Source of the DNA: Thauera phenolivorans
GTDB taxonomy: Bacteria > Pseudomonadota > Gammaproteobacteria > Burkholderiales > Rhodocyclaceae
NCBI RefSeq assembly: GCF_001696715.1
Contig: NZ_MBFM01000003.1
Location: 309,551-353,574 of the forward strand
DNA length: 44,024 nt
Direction: 5' to 3'
The position numbers were made by a program, and so were the translations under genes. Below are positions 25,955 through 35,110 of the stretch, in pieces (position 1 is the first letter of the stretch; every line of letters begins with the position of its first letter). The notes under the pieces are model-generated. The model made no database searches and was not told the origin of the DNA. It was given only the letters and a program-made list of their open reading frames with translations.

Positions 25955-26218
25955 TCAGTGGGGCAGGGGGTGGTCGGCCATGAAGCGGGCGACGAGTCTG
26001 CGGGCACGCTCAGCCTTCTCGCAGTCGCCGTCACGGTCGGCACGCTCGACCAGGTCGAGCATGCAGTGCGTGAGCACCAGCACGCCTTCGGGTGTCTGCA
26101 CCAAACCGCAGGCAAGCTGGGCAGCGCTCGCATCGGGGATGTCTTCGTGTTCGGCGATCAGGGCGACCTCGTCGTCGGTCAGATCGCAGTAATCCAGACA
26201 GTCGCGCATGGACAACAT
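25955..26218 (-). CDS. Small conserved-looking cysteine-containing protein of unknown function
   Basis: I do not recognise this 87-residue protein. A strong AGGAGG ribosome binding site (26227-26232), eight bases from the ATG at 26218, supports it as a real gene. The product is acidic and soluble with mostly helical character. Five cysteines are at residues 7, 11, 37, 52 and 66, and there are histidines at 24 and 51. The N-terminal RDCLDYCDLTDDEVALIAEHE segment (residues 5-25) reads like a conserved motif. It sits between rarA and serS, transcribed against both. A 6-bp-arm dyad and AT-rich DNA lie upstream. Metal binding or redox sensing is possible but only a guess. Confidence 0.75.
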   Translation of the reverse strand: MLSMRDCLDYCDLTDDEVALIAEHEDIPDASAAQLACGLVQTPEGVLVLTHCMLDLVERADRDGDCEKAERARRLVARFMADHPLPH

Positions 26219-26266
26219 TTTGGTCTCCTCCTCGAAATCTGCAGGCCGCCTGCGGCGGCGCGTATC

Positions 26267-26280
26267 ACTCTCTTGAGAGT
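26267..26280 (-). promoter_or_regulatory. Operator-like dyad upstream of the small reverse gene
   Basis: ACTCTC and GAGAGT form a perfect 6-bp dyad around TT, 48 bases upstream of the small gene's ATG. It may overlap its promoter: TTGCCC with a 16-base spacer to TACTCT on the minus strand. The binding protein is unknown. Confidence 0.35.
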
Positions 26281-26313
26281 AGTGCCCAGATTGGGAAGGG
26301 CAAGAAAAAGCTT

Positions 26314-26342
26314 TTGTGGAAAAACAGAAAACCTGATTTATT
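26314..26342 (+). promoter_or_regulatory. Candidate serS promoter
   Basis: TTGTGG (26314-26319) and TTTATT (26337-26342) with a 17-base spacer lie in an AT-rich island unusual for this genome. Both boxes match four of six consensus positions. The leader to serS would be about 130 bases. Confidence 0.35.
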
Positions 26343-26428
26343 CATTAAATGACCTTGTGCCGATCCGCTTCGTCGCTCGCACCGGAAAACGCTTCACCTC
26401 AGCGGCTTCGCGCCGTTCCTTGAAGTGA

Positions 26429-27772
<1,344 letters not shown>

Positions 27773-27814
27773 CCCGGCCCGGCTGCGCACCGCTCGGCGC
27801 GCGAACGGAGCGGG

Positions 27815-27842
27815 AAGGCGGGCGGCTGCGGCCGCCCGCCTT
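27815..27842. terminator. Bidirectional hairpin between serS and ggt
   Basis: A perfect 12-bp stem (AAGGCGGGCGGC / GCCGCCCGCCTT) with a TGCG loop, followed by CGTTT on the + strand. It lies 42 bases after serS and three bases from the end of convergent ggt, so it probably serves both. Confidence 0.8.
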
Positions 27843-27845
27843 CGT

Positions 27846-29582
27846 TTACTGCTTCTGCACGATCGCGCTGCCGCCGCCGTGACGCAGCGGTTCGCTCGCC
27901 GCGGTGACGCTGCCGTCCGGATTGAACTGCAGACCGTTGGCAGCGCCGATCTGGTCGGTCTCGGTCCACTGATGGCCGAGGCGTTCGAGCGCGACGGCCT
28001 GTGCGCTGCCCGGGAAGCCGAGCAGGGTCTCGACCTGGGTGCGGTCGGCGTTGCGCTGGCTCATGCGCGGCGCGGCGATCGCGTCGGCCAGGCTCATGCC
28101 GAGGTCGACATGGTTGACGATCGTCTGCAGCACGGTGGTGATGATGGTGGCGCCGCCCGGCGAGCCGATGGTGAAGGCCGGTTCGCCGCCGCGCAGCGCG
28201 ATCGCGGGGCTCATGCTCGAGCGCGGCCGCTTTCCAGCCTCGGCCACGTTCGGGTGCGGACCGCTGAAGTCGAAGTCGGTCATCTCGTTGTTGAGGATGA
28301 ATCCGCGTCCCGGCACGACGATGCCGCTGCCACCCCAGGACTCGATGGTGAAGGTATAGGCGACGACGTTGCCCTCACGGTCGGCGACCGCGAGGTGGGT
28401 GGTGTGGGCCGGCTCGGCACCGAGCGCGGCCGGCCTGGGCCGCAGCGGGACCGACAGGTCGTGCTGGAACAGGTAGGGGTCGCCCTGGGCCACCGGGCCC
28501 CGCGCGGCAGCGGGGCCGATCAGCTGCGCGCGCTCGCGTGCATAGGCCTTGGAAAGCAGCCCCTCGCGGGGCACGTCGGTGAACTCCTCGTCCGCGACGT
28601 AGGCGTTGCGGTCGGCGAAGGCGAGCCGCGAGGCCTCGAGGTAGAGGTGCTCGACCTCGTCGCGCGGCAGCTTGGAGAGGTCGAAGGTCTCGAGGATGTT
28701 CAGCGCCTGGGCCACCGCGATGCCGCCGCTCGAGGGCGTCGGCATGCCGTAGATTTCGTATCCACGATAGGTCGAACGAACCGGCTGGCGAAGCCGGGTC
28801 TCGTAGTCGCGCAGGTCGTTGAGCGTCATGCGGGCGCCGAGTACCTCCACGCCGGGTCGGGTGGGCGGCTGGTTCGCGGCGGCGACGATGTCGCGCGCCA
28901 TTTCGCCCTCGTAGAAGGACTTCACGCCGCCGCGCGCGATCTGGCGGTAGGTCTCGGCGAGATCCGGGTTGCGGAACTGGCGGCCGAGCGGCAAGGCTCT
29001 GTCGTCCTCGAGGAAGAGCTCGCTGGTGCTGGTGAAGCGGGCGAACTTGGCTTCGTTGAGGGCGTTGATGCGATGGAAGTTGGGGCCGACCGGGAAGCCC
29101 TCGTCGGCGATGCGGATCGCCGGCGCCAGCACCCGCTCGAAGCCCATCGTGCCATAGCGCGCGAGCGCCTCGTGCCAGCCGCGCACGGTGCCGGGCACGC
29201 CCACCGAGATGCCGTGGGGCACCGCCTCGCGCCACGGCAGCGGCGTGCCTTCTGGCTGGAACACCGCCGGATTGAAGTAGGCGGGCGCGGTTTCGCGGTG
29301 GTCGAGGGCGATCACCCGCTTGTCGCGCGCCGAGTAGATCAGCATGAAGCCGCCGCCGCCGATGCCGCAGCTGAAGGGGTCGGTGACGCCGAGGGCGGCC
29401 GCGGCGGCCACCGCAGCGTCGATCGCGTTGCCGCCGGCGTCGAGGATCTCCATCGCCGCCTCGCTGGCGGGGCCGGAGATGGTGGCGACCGCGCCGCCGT
29501 GGCCGGTGTCGACCGGCTGCCCGGCCAGCGCTCCGAAGGCGGCCATCATCAGCAGGGTTGAGAGCAGGGTCTTCTTGTTCAT
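27846..29582 (-). CDS. ggt: Gamma-glutamyltransferase (periplasmic)
   Basis: Self-cleaving enzyme that removes or transfers the gamma-glutamyl group of glutathione. The ATG at 29582 has a GAGGAG site just upstream and gives 578 residues. The signal peptide is probably cleaved after A20 (GALA / GQ), which points to the periplasm. The autocleavage nucleophile is expected at T394 in the TTHLAVAD motif, giving large and small subunits. DHRETAP (94-100), PTPSSGG (281-287) and the C-terminal GSPGG are also typical. The gene starts 29 bases after amn on the same strand. The longer open frame upstream is not coding. Confidence 0.95.
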   Translation of the reverse strand: MNKKTLLSTLLMMAAFGALAGQPVDTGHGGAVATISGPASEAAMEILDAGGNAIDAAVAAAAALGVTDPFSCGIGGGGFMLIYSARDKRVIALDHRETAPAYFNPAVFQPEGTPLPWREAVPHGISVGVPGTVRGWHEALARYGTMGFERVLAPAIRIADEGFPVGPNFHRINALNEAKFARFTSTSELFLEDDRALPLGRQFRNPDLAETYRQIARGGVKSFYEGEMARDIVAAANQPPTRPGVEVLGARMTLNDLRDYETRLRQPVRSTYRGYEIYGMPTPSSGGIAVAQALNILETFDLSKLPRDEVEHLYLEASRLAFADRNAYVADEEFTDVPREGLLSKAYARERAQLIGPAAARGPVAQGDPYLFQHDLSVPLRPRPAALGAEPAHTTHLAVADREGNVVAYTFTIESWGGSGIVVPGRGFILNNEMTDFDFSGPHPNVAEAGKRPRSSMSPAIALRGGEPAFTIGSPGGATIITTVLQTIVNHVDLGMSLADAIAAPRMSQRNADRTQVETLLGFPGSAQAVALERLGHQWTETDQIGAANGLQFNPDGSVTAASEPLRHGGGSAIVQKQ

Positions 29583-29611
29583 GGGATCTCCTCGGGAAGG
29601 GCGGGACTGGC

Positions 29612-31105
29612 CTACTGGAAGGCGACTTCGGCGAAGCTGCGAAGCTTGCGGCTGTGGAGGCGGGCGAGGCCGTCGCGCCGCAGCAGCTCGACCGCACGGA
29701 TGCCGATGCGCAGGTGCTGGTCCACCCGCTCGCGGTAGAACTGGTCGGCCATGCCGGGCAGCTTGATCTCGCCGTGCAGCGGCTTGTCGCTGACGCACAG
29801 CAGGGTGCCGTAGGGCACGCGGAAGCGGAAGCCATTGGCGGCGATGGTCGCCGACTCCATGTCGAGCGCGACCGCGCGGCTCTGGCTCAGGCGGTGCTCG
29901 GGCGCCTCGGGCAGGCGGTCGGAGGGCAGCAGCTCCCAGTTGCGGTTGTCGGTGCTCGCCACCGTGCCGGTGCGCATGATGCGCTTGAGCTCGTAGCCGC
30001 TCAGACGGGTGATCTCGGCTACCGCTGCCTCGAGTGCGAGCTGGATCTCGGCCAGCGCCGGCACCGGCACCCAGGGCGGCAGATCGGCGTCGAGCACGTG
30101 GTCGTCGCGCACGTAGCCGTGGGCGAGCACGTAGTCGCCGAGCTGCTGGGAGTTGCGCAGTCCGGCACAGTGGCCGAGCATCAGCCAGGCATGGGGGCGC
30201 AGCACCGCAACGTGATCGGTGATCGTCTTCGCGTTCGCCGGGCCGACGCCGATGTTGATCATCGTGATGCCGCTGCCGTCCTCGCGCACCAGGTGGTAGG
30301 CGGGCATCTGCGGCGGGCGGGGGGGCGGGCTGCCGCGTTCGTCGCCGTCGCGGGGCGGCAGGTCGGCACGACGCGTGACGACGTTGCCCGGCTCGACGAA
30401 GGCGAGGTAGCCGTGCTCGCCGCCTTCCATCAGTTCGCGCCCGAGGCGGACGAACTCCTCGATGTAGAACTGGTAGTTGGTGAACAGCACGAAGTTCTGG
30501 AAGTGCGCGGGCGAGGTGCCGGTGTAGTGGCGCAGGCGCTGCAGCGAATAATCCACCCGGGCCGCGGTAAACAGCGCGAGCGGCAGCGGTTCACCCGGCC
30601 CCGGCCGGTGGGTGCCGTTGACGATGCCGTCATCCATCGCCGCGAGGTCGGGCAGGTCGAACAGGTCGCGCAGCCGAAGCCGGCGCTCGGCGCTCAGGCT
30701 GCCCTCGAAGTGGTCCTCGGGATCGAAGGCGAAATGCACCGGCACCGGCTGCGTGCCGATGCCGATTTCGAGCGGCACCCGGTGGTTGGCGAGCAGCAGG
30801 CGGAACTGCTCGTGATAGTAGTCGGCGAACAGCGTGGGCGCGCTCAGCGTGGTCTGGTAGCAACCGGGGCCGGCGACGAAGCCGTAGCTCAGGCGTGAAT
30901 CGGCGCGCACCACCGTCTCGGTGCGCAGCCGCACGCAGGGATAAAACGCACGCACCCGCCGCGCCATCGGCTCGCCGCCGATGAAGCGGCGCAGCCGGTC
31001 GCGCAGGTGAGCGATGGCGGCGTCGTAGATCTCGGCGACACGGGCGAGCGCGGCGTCGGGGTCGTCGAAGCGGGTCGGGGCGACGAAGACGGGTTCGTCG
31101 TACAT
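29612..31105 (-). CDS. amn: AMP nucleosidase
   Basis: Hydrolyses AMP to adenine and ribose 5-phosphate, controlling adenylate levels. The 497-residue product is near the E. coli length (484). It has the N-terminal Amn-specific domain and a C-terminal nucleoside-phosphorylase-like domain. Visible segments are INIGVGPANAKTITDH and LGHCAGLRNSQQLGDY in the middle, then DMESATIAANGFRF and LCVSDKPLHGEIK near the C terminus. An AGGAA site lies 9-10 bases before the ATG. ggt follows 29 bases downstream, so the two may be one transcript, although no functional link between them is known to me. Confidence 0.94.
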   Translation of the reverse strand: MYDEPVFVAPTRFDDPDAALARVAEIYDAAIAHLRDRLRRFIGGEPMARRVRAFYPCVRLRTETVVRADSRLSYGFVAGPGCYQTTLSAPTLFADYYHEQFRLLLANHRVPLEIGIGTQPVPVHFAFDPEDHFEGSLSAERRLRLRDLFDLPDLAAMDDGIVNGTHRPGPGEPLPLALFTAARVDYSLQRLRHYTGTSPAHFQNFVLFTNYQFYIEEFVRLGRELMEGGEHGYLAFVEPGNVVTRRADLPPRDGDERGSPPPRPPQMPAYHLVREDGSGITMINIGVGPANAKTITDHVAVLRPHAWLMLGHCAGLRNSQQLGDYVLAHGYVRDDHVLDADLPPWVPVPALAEIQLALEAAVAEITRLSGYELKRIMRTGTVASTDNRNWELLPSDRLPEAPEHRLSQSRAVALDMESATIAANGFRFRVPYGTLLCVSDKPLHGEIKLPGMADQFYRERVDQHLRIGIRAVELLRRDGLARLHSRKLRSFAEVAFQ

Positions 31106-31192
31106 GGCGGACCGTTCCTGTGTTGCACCCCGGGGCGGGGCTCGGAACGATCCTACAGGATGCGGATGACGGCCGCGATCGGCGTTCGGCAG

Positions 31193-32359
31193 TCAGCGCT
31201 CGCCGCTGGGGCCGCCGTCGCTGTTGCCATCCTCGTCCGCCGCACGCGCCGGGATGACTTCGCCCTGCTCGTTGAGCAGGTCGTGCAGCCAGTGTCCGTG
31301 GCGGTCGGCCTTGGTGCTCAGGTAGTGGCGGTTGTGCGCGGTGAGCTGGCCGTAGATCGCCTGGCGGCCCACGACCCGGGTGCCGGCGCGGCGCAGCGCC
31401 TCCACCTTGGCGGGGTTGTTGGTCAGCAGCTCGATGCTCGACACCCCGAGCTGATCGAGCATGTCGTGCGCGGTGCGGAAGTCGCGCTCGTCCTTGCCGT
31501 AGCCGATCACCTGGTCGGCGTCGATCGTGTCCAGGCCCTGGTCCTGGAGCTGGTAGGCACGCAGCTTGTTGCCGAGACCGATGCCACGACCTTCCTGCGC
31601 GAGGTAGAGCAGGATGCCGCCGCTCTGGGCCTGGATCGCAGCCATCCCACGACGCAGCTGGGCGCCGCAGTCGCAGCGCATGCTGCCGAAGATGTCGCCG
31701 GTAAGGCAGGCCGAGTGCAGGCGCACCGGCACCGCTTCCTGCCAGTTGGCGCGTTCGCCGATGAGGATCGCGACGTGCTCGTGCAGCGCGTCGGTCTCCC
31801 GGAACAGCACGAAGCGGGTGTCGCCGATCGCCGGCAGGGGCACGCGGGCGTCGCTCACGCGCAGCAAGGGGGCAGGGCCGCTGGCGCAGAGCGCGGCCGC
31901 CGCCTCCAGGTCCACCGCGAGCAGGCTGCCGTTGGCGAGCTGTTCCGCGACCGCATTGGTCTGCCCGGGCGCGACCGGCAGGGCGAGCGCCGCAGGCAGC
32001 ATCTGCGCCCGGCGCAGCAGGCGCAGGGCGACCTGTGCAACCGGCGAGGCAGGCAGGGCGGCGATGTCGTCGGGCAGGCCCTCCAGCCGGCTGCTGGCGA
32101 GTTCGCGCAGCGCGCGGGCGTCGGGGACGGCGTCGAAGGACAGTGCCGCTGCCTCCTCCGTGATCGGCAGGCCGAGGCTGGCCATGCGGTGGCGGCTCAG
32201 CACCAGCATCGGCGGGCTGCCGGCGAGCGCGCGGGCGGCGGCGAGGGCTTCCTCGCGCAGACACTCCAGCGGATGGATCAGGGTGTCGACCTCGGCTGTA
32301 CGCAGCAGCACGGGCAATCCACGTCTCAAATCGAAAACGGCGCGCTCGGCTTGGCGCAT
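31193..32359 (-). CDS. GTP cyclohydrolase II-like protein with eroded RibB-like N-terminal half
   Basis: The C-terminal half looks like a working GTP cyclohydrolase II, which opens GTP in the first step of riboflavin synthesis. Zinc ligands are C218, C229 and C231 (CLTGD...RCDC). QEGRGIGLGNKLRAYQLQDQG and the LLTNNPAKVEAL segment follow. The N-terminal 190 residues have the position of a DHBP synthase (RibB) domain, but the acidic DDEDRENEGD motif is absent, so that activity is not expected. The usual HSECLTGD reads HSACLTGD. I chose the ATG at 32359, seven bases from AGGAG; an adjacent ATG at 32362 is equally possible. It may be a paralogue of a standard ribBA elsewhere. Confidence 0.85.
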   Translation of the reverse strand: MRQAERAVFDLRRGLPVLLRTAEVDTLIHPLECLREEALAAARALAGSPPMLVLSRHRMASLGLPITEEAAALSFDAVPDARALRELASSRLEGLPDDIAALPASPVAQVALRLLRRAQMLPAALALPVAPGQTNAVAEQLANGSLLAVDLEAAAALCASGPAPLLRVSDARVPLPAIGDTRFVLFRETDALHEHVAILIGERANWQEAVPVRLHSACLTGDIFGSMRCDCGAQLRRGMAAIQAQSGGILLYLAQEGRGIGLGNKLRAYQLQDQGLDTIDADQVIGYGKDERDFRTAHDMLDQLGVSSIELLTNNPAKVEALRRAGTRVVGRQAIYGQLTAHNRHYLSTKADRHGHWLHDLLNEQGEVIPARAADEDGNSDGGPSGER

Positions 32360-32531
32360 CATTGTTCTCCTGTCTGGGCAGTACATGCCGATGCCCGGAC
32401 CGGCGCCGCCGCGGAGGGCGACCGCCATCCCAGGCACCTTGCGTTCTACGGTAAGGTTCCTTGCAGCGCTTTCCGGCCCGCGCGGTGCGCGGCCGGACGG
32501 AAGTCCGCCATTATCGCCCGAGGAGGGGCCA

Positions 32532-33290
32532 ATGCGCCCGCATTACCGACTTTTCGCGCGAGCAGGGGGGCACACGCTCGCTCCCGGGCAGGCGCCGACG
32601 TTGCGACAGGGGGGCGTGGAAAGCATCCCGGGGCCTGCGCCGCGGCACACCAGGGCCGGTGCCGGGTCCGAGGCGATCGTGCTGGTCCACGGCCTGTGGA
32701 TGCATGGCCGCATGTTCACGCTGCAGCGGCGGCGTCTGGCGGCGCGTGGCTACCGGGTGGAGTGCTTTTCCTATCCCTCGGTGCGAAGCGGGCTGGACGC
32801 GACCGCCGATGCGCTCGCGCGCTTCATCGCCGGGATCGACGCCGCCCGCGTTCATCTGGCGGGCCACAGCCTCGGCGGCCTGGTCGTGCTGCGCATGCTG
32901 GCCCGACATCGTCTGCCGAGCCTGGGGCGAGTGGTGCTGCTCGGCGCGCCCTGCGCCGGCTCGAACAGCGCCACGGTGCTGCGGCGGCTGCCGCTGCTGT
33001 CCGCCATCCTCGGGCGCGCGATCTGCGAGTGGCTCGATGCGCCGCCTCCCGTGCTCCAGACCGGGCTCGAGATCGGCGTGATCGCAGGCACCCGGAGCCT
33101 CGGCCTCGGTCGCTTCCTGCCCGGCCTGGCGGTACCGAACGACGGGGTGGTGGCGGTGAGCGAAACGCGGCTGGCGGTCGCGACCGACTCCGTGCTGCTG
33201 CCGGTGGGGCACACCGAGATGCTGTTCTCGCGAATGTGTCTCGAGCAGATGCTGGCCTTCGTGTGCGAAGGGGGCTTCAGGCACGGATGA
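32532..33290 (+). CDS. Alpha/beta hydrolase, lipase-like
   Basis: A 252-residue serine hydrolase. A very good AGGAGGGG site at 32521-32528 fixes the ATG at 32532; the longer open frame across the ribA-like gene is a shadow. The oxyanion-hole region HGLWMHG is at 53-59. The nucleophile elbow is GHSLGG with S113. A likely acid is D204 (PNDGVV) and a likely catalytic base H227 (VGHTEM). No signal peptide is evident, so it is probably cytoplasmic. The substrate is unknown; resemblance is to PGAP1/EstA-like lipases and esterases. It is divergent from the ribA-like gene. Confidence 0.87.
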   Translation: MRPHYRLFARAGGHTLAPGQAPTLRQGGVESIPGPAPRHTRAGAGSEAIVLVHGLWMHGRMFTLQRRRLAARGYRVECFSYPSVRSGLDATADALARFIAGIDAARVHLAGHSLGGLVVLRMLARHRLPSLGRVVLLGAPCAGSNSATVLRRLPLLSAILGRAICEWLDAPPPVLQTGLEIGVIAGTRSLGLGRFLPGLAVPNDGVVAVSETRLAVATDSVLLPVGHTEMLFSRMCLEQMLAFVCEGGFRHG

Positions 33291-33328
33291 GCGGGGCCCG
33301 CCGAGGATCCGGTGCGATCCAGCGCCGG

Positions 33329-33358
33329 AAAAGAAAAGGGCTCCCGTGAAGGAGCCCT
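33329..33358 (-). terminator. Rho-independent terminator of the tRNA transcript
   Basis: On the minus strand an 8-bp stem (AGGGCTCC / GGAGCCCT, loop TTCACG) is followed by TTTTCTTTT. It ends the tRNA-Arg transcript, six bases after the CCA of the last tRNA. The convergent hydrolase gene stops about 40 bases away. Confidence 0.9.
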
Positions 33359-33364
33359 CGATGG

Positions 33365-33441
33365 TGGCGCGCCCGGAAGGATTCGAACCTCCTACCCCCT
33401 GGTTCGTAGCCAGGTACTCTATCCAGATGAGCTACGGGCGC
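33365..33441 (-). tRNA. tRNA-Arg(ACG), distal copy
   Basis: A full cloverleaf on the minus strand, 77 bases with encoded CCA. Acceptor arms GCGCCCG / CGGGCGC pair perfectly, the anticodon loop is CTACGAA (anticodon ACG), and the T-arm has GGTTCGAATCC. It is identical to the copy at 33485-33561. The A34 would be edited to inosine to read CGN codons. Confidence 0.97.
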
Positions 33442-33484
33442 TTTCTACTGCTGTGGTATCCGGCTTTTGCCGAATGCCTCTGTC

Positions 33485-33561
33485 TGGCGCGCCCGGAAGG
33501 ATTCGAACCTCCTACCCCCTGGTTCGTAGCCAGGTACTCTATCCAGATGAGCTACGGGCGC
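33485..33561 (-). tRNA. tRNA-Arg(ACG), proximal copy
   Basis: Identical in all 77 bases to the copy 120 bases away, again with encoded CCA. The anticodon is ACG. A promoter (TTGAAG / TATAAT) lies just upstream. Only 43 bases separate the two genes, so they are probably cut from a single precursor. Confidence 0.97.
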
Positions 33562-33587
33562 TTTTTCTTCGTCTTCGAAGGAGCGGC

Positions 33588-33615
33588 ATTATAGCTGCCG
33601 ATATCGCTTCTTCAA
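33588..33615 (-). promoter_or_regulatory. Promoter of the tRNA-Arg pair
   Basis: On the minus strand TTGAAG (33610-33615) and a perfect TATAAT (33588-33593) are 16 bases apart. The start of transcription would be about 20 bases before tRNA-Arg. Confidence 0.65.
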
Positions 33616-33625
33616 ACTGTTTTCT

Positions 33626-33715
<90 letters not shown>

Positions 33716-33729
33716 GCTCGAAGGTCGGC

Positions 33730-33757
33730 ATTATAGGGCGAACCTTGAAAATTGCAA
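33730..33757 (-). promoter_or_regulatory. Promoter of tRNA-Ser
   Basis: On the minus strand TTGCAA (33752-33757) and a perfect TATAAT (33730-33735) are 16 bases apart. Transcription would start about 7-10 bases before the mature tRNA. Confidence 0.7.
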
Positions 33758-33789
33758 ACCTTTTTTCGAGGCTCGCTCCATCGTGCGGA

Positions 33790-34149
33790 TCACGCCGACT
33801 GGTTGGCCTGGGCGGCGAATTCGTCGTAGGCATGCACCGCTTCCGCCGCGTACATCAGCGCCGGGCCGCCGCCCATGTAGGTGCACACACCGAGGGTCTC
33901 CATCAGCTGCTCGCGGGTGACGCCAAGCCGGACCAGGGCCTTGACGTGGAAGCCGATGCAGGCCTCGCAGCGCTGGCTGACAGCGATCGCGAGCGCGATC
34001 AGCTCCTTCTGCAGCTCGGACAGGGCGCCGTCCTTCAGCGAGCTCTGGGCCATCGCGCCGAAACCCTGCATGGTCTGCGGAATTTCCTTGCGCATCGCGG
34101 CCATGCCGCGCGAAACATGGGTAGTGATCTGGGTGAAGGACTTGGTCAT
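33790..34149 (-). CDS. AhpD-like carboxymuconolactone decarboxylase family protein
   Basis: A 119-residue helical protein of the CMD/AhpD family. The AhpD-type motif E-x11-C-x2-C-x3-H is complete: E49, C61, C64 and H68 (RCEACIGFH). This suggests a thiol-dependent peroxidase or disulfide-relay role rather than decarboxylation. No partner gene (ahpC) is adjacent. A recognisable promoter lies 30-58 bases upstream. It stands alone between the tRNA cluster and folE2. Confidence 0.88.
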   Translation of the reverse strand: MTKSFTQITTHVSRGMAAMRKEIPQTMQGFGAMAQSSLKDGALSELQKELIALAIAVSQRCEACIGFHVKALVRLGVTREQLMETLGVCTYMGGGPALMYAAEAVHAYDEFAAQANQSA

Positions 34150-34178
34150 TTGCTTCGGCCTCGTTTAAGGAAGCGCTT

Positions 34179-34207
34179 ATCTTACGCCGCCGGTGCAGCG
34201 CAGCCAA
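34179..34207 (-). promoter_or_regulatory. Candidate promoter of the AhpD-like gene
   Basis: On the minus strand TTGGCT (34202-34207) and TAAGAT (34179-34184) have a 17-base spacer; each matches four of six consensus positions. Confidence 0.4.
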
Positions 34208-34233
34208 TCGTGCCGCGGCCGTGGGTCGCGCCT

Positions 34234-35043
34234 TCAGGCTGTGGTGCGCTTGTCGCGCTCGATCAGCGCGTAGGCCGAGTGGTTGTGGATCGACTCGAAG
34301 TTCTCCGATTCGACCACGTAGGCGTCGATCCGGGGCTCGGCTTCGAGCATCGCGGCGACGTCCCGCACCATGTCCTCGACGAACTTCGGGTTGTCGTAGG
34401 CGCGCTCGGTGACCCACTTCTCGTCGGGGCGCTTGAGCAGGCCGAACACCTCGCACGACGCCTGTTTCTCGACCAGGCGCACGATCTCCTCGATCCACAG
34501 GTGGTCGTTGAGGGTCGCGGTGACGGTGACGTGCGAGCGCTGGTTGTGCGCGCCATAGGCGGAGATACCCTTGGAGCAGGGGCACAGGCTGGTTACCGGT
34601 ACCACCACCTTGAGCGTGAAGCGGTACTCGCCGCGGGCGCGGATCTCGCCGGTGAAGGTGACCTCGTAGTCCATCAGCGAGCGCACGCCGGACACCGGCG
34701 CGGTCTTGTTGATGAAGTAGGGAAAGCTCATCTCGACATGGCCGGTCTCGGCCTCGAGCCGCTCGACCATCGCGCGAAGCATGGGCTCGAAGCTCTCCAC
34801 CGAGATCTCGCGCTCGTTGCCGTTGAGGATGTCGACGAAGCGCGACATGTGCGTGCCCTTGAAGTCGTGGGGCAGGCCGACATACATGTTGAACGTGGCG
34901 ACGGTGTGTTGCACGCCGCCCTCGCGCTCGGCGACGCGGACGGGGTGGCGGATCGACTTGATGCCGACCTTGTCGATCGCGATACGACGGGTGTCCGCGC
35001 TGCTCTGGATGTCGGGGATGGCGCAGGCGGCCGGGGAATTCAT
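34234..35043 (-). CDS. folE2: GTP cyclohydrolase I type IB (FolE2)
   Basis: Makes 7,8-dihydroneopterin triphosphate from GTP, the first step to tetrahydrofolate and queuosine. FolE2 (COG1469) is the alternative to FolE that does not depend on zinc. The 269-residue protein has the conserved catalytic cysteine region [18 protein letters not shown] and the C-terminal [10 protein letters not shown] motif. It lies 67 bases after dxs on the same strand and is probably the last gene of the xseB-ispA-dxs-folE2 run. In some bacteria folE2 is under Zur control, but I see no clear Zur site in the short gap. Confidence 0.95.
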   Translation of the reverse strand: MNSPAACAIPDIQSSADTRRIAIDKVGIKSIRHPVRVAEREGGVQHTVATFNMYVGLPHDFKGTHMSRFVDILNGNEREISVESFEPMLRAMVERLEAETGHVEMSFPYFINKTAPVSGVRSLMDYEVTFTGEIRARGEYRFTLKVVVPVTSLCPCSKGISAYGAHNQRSHVTVTATLNDHLWIEEIVRLVEKQASCEVFGLLKRPDEKWVTERAYDNPKFVEDMVRDVAAMLEAEPRIDAYVVESENFESIHNHSAYALIERDKRTTA

Positions 35044-35110
35044 TTCGGTACTCCGTGGGTAGTGCGGCTGGTGCCGGGGCGGGGCTCGCGTCCCGTTTCC
35101 AGGCAGCGGC

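Noticed and set aside
28375-29835. 486-codon minus-strand frame overlapping ggt and amn
   Set aside because: It lies in a different frame from both real genes and is Arg/Ala-rich shadow sequence with no motif.
33365-33564. Direct repeat pair considered as a CRISPR or attachment-site signal
   Set aside because: There are only two copies, and each is a full functional tRNA. No cas genes or integrase are in the window.
33346-33594. Open frame with a repeated peptide ARPEGFEPPTPWFVARYSI
   Set aside because: The repeat is the two tRNA-Arg genes read on the wrong strand. These pseudo-peptides are a common annotation artefact of tRNA genes.
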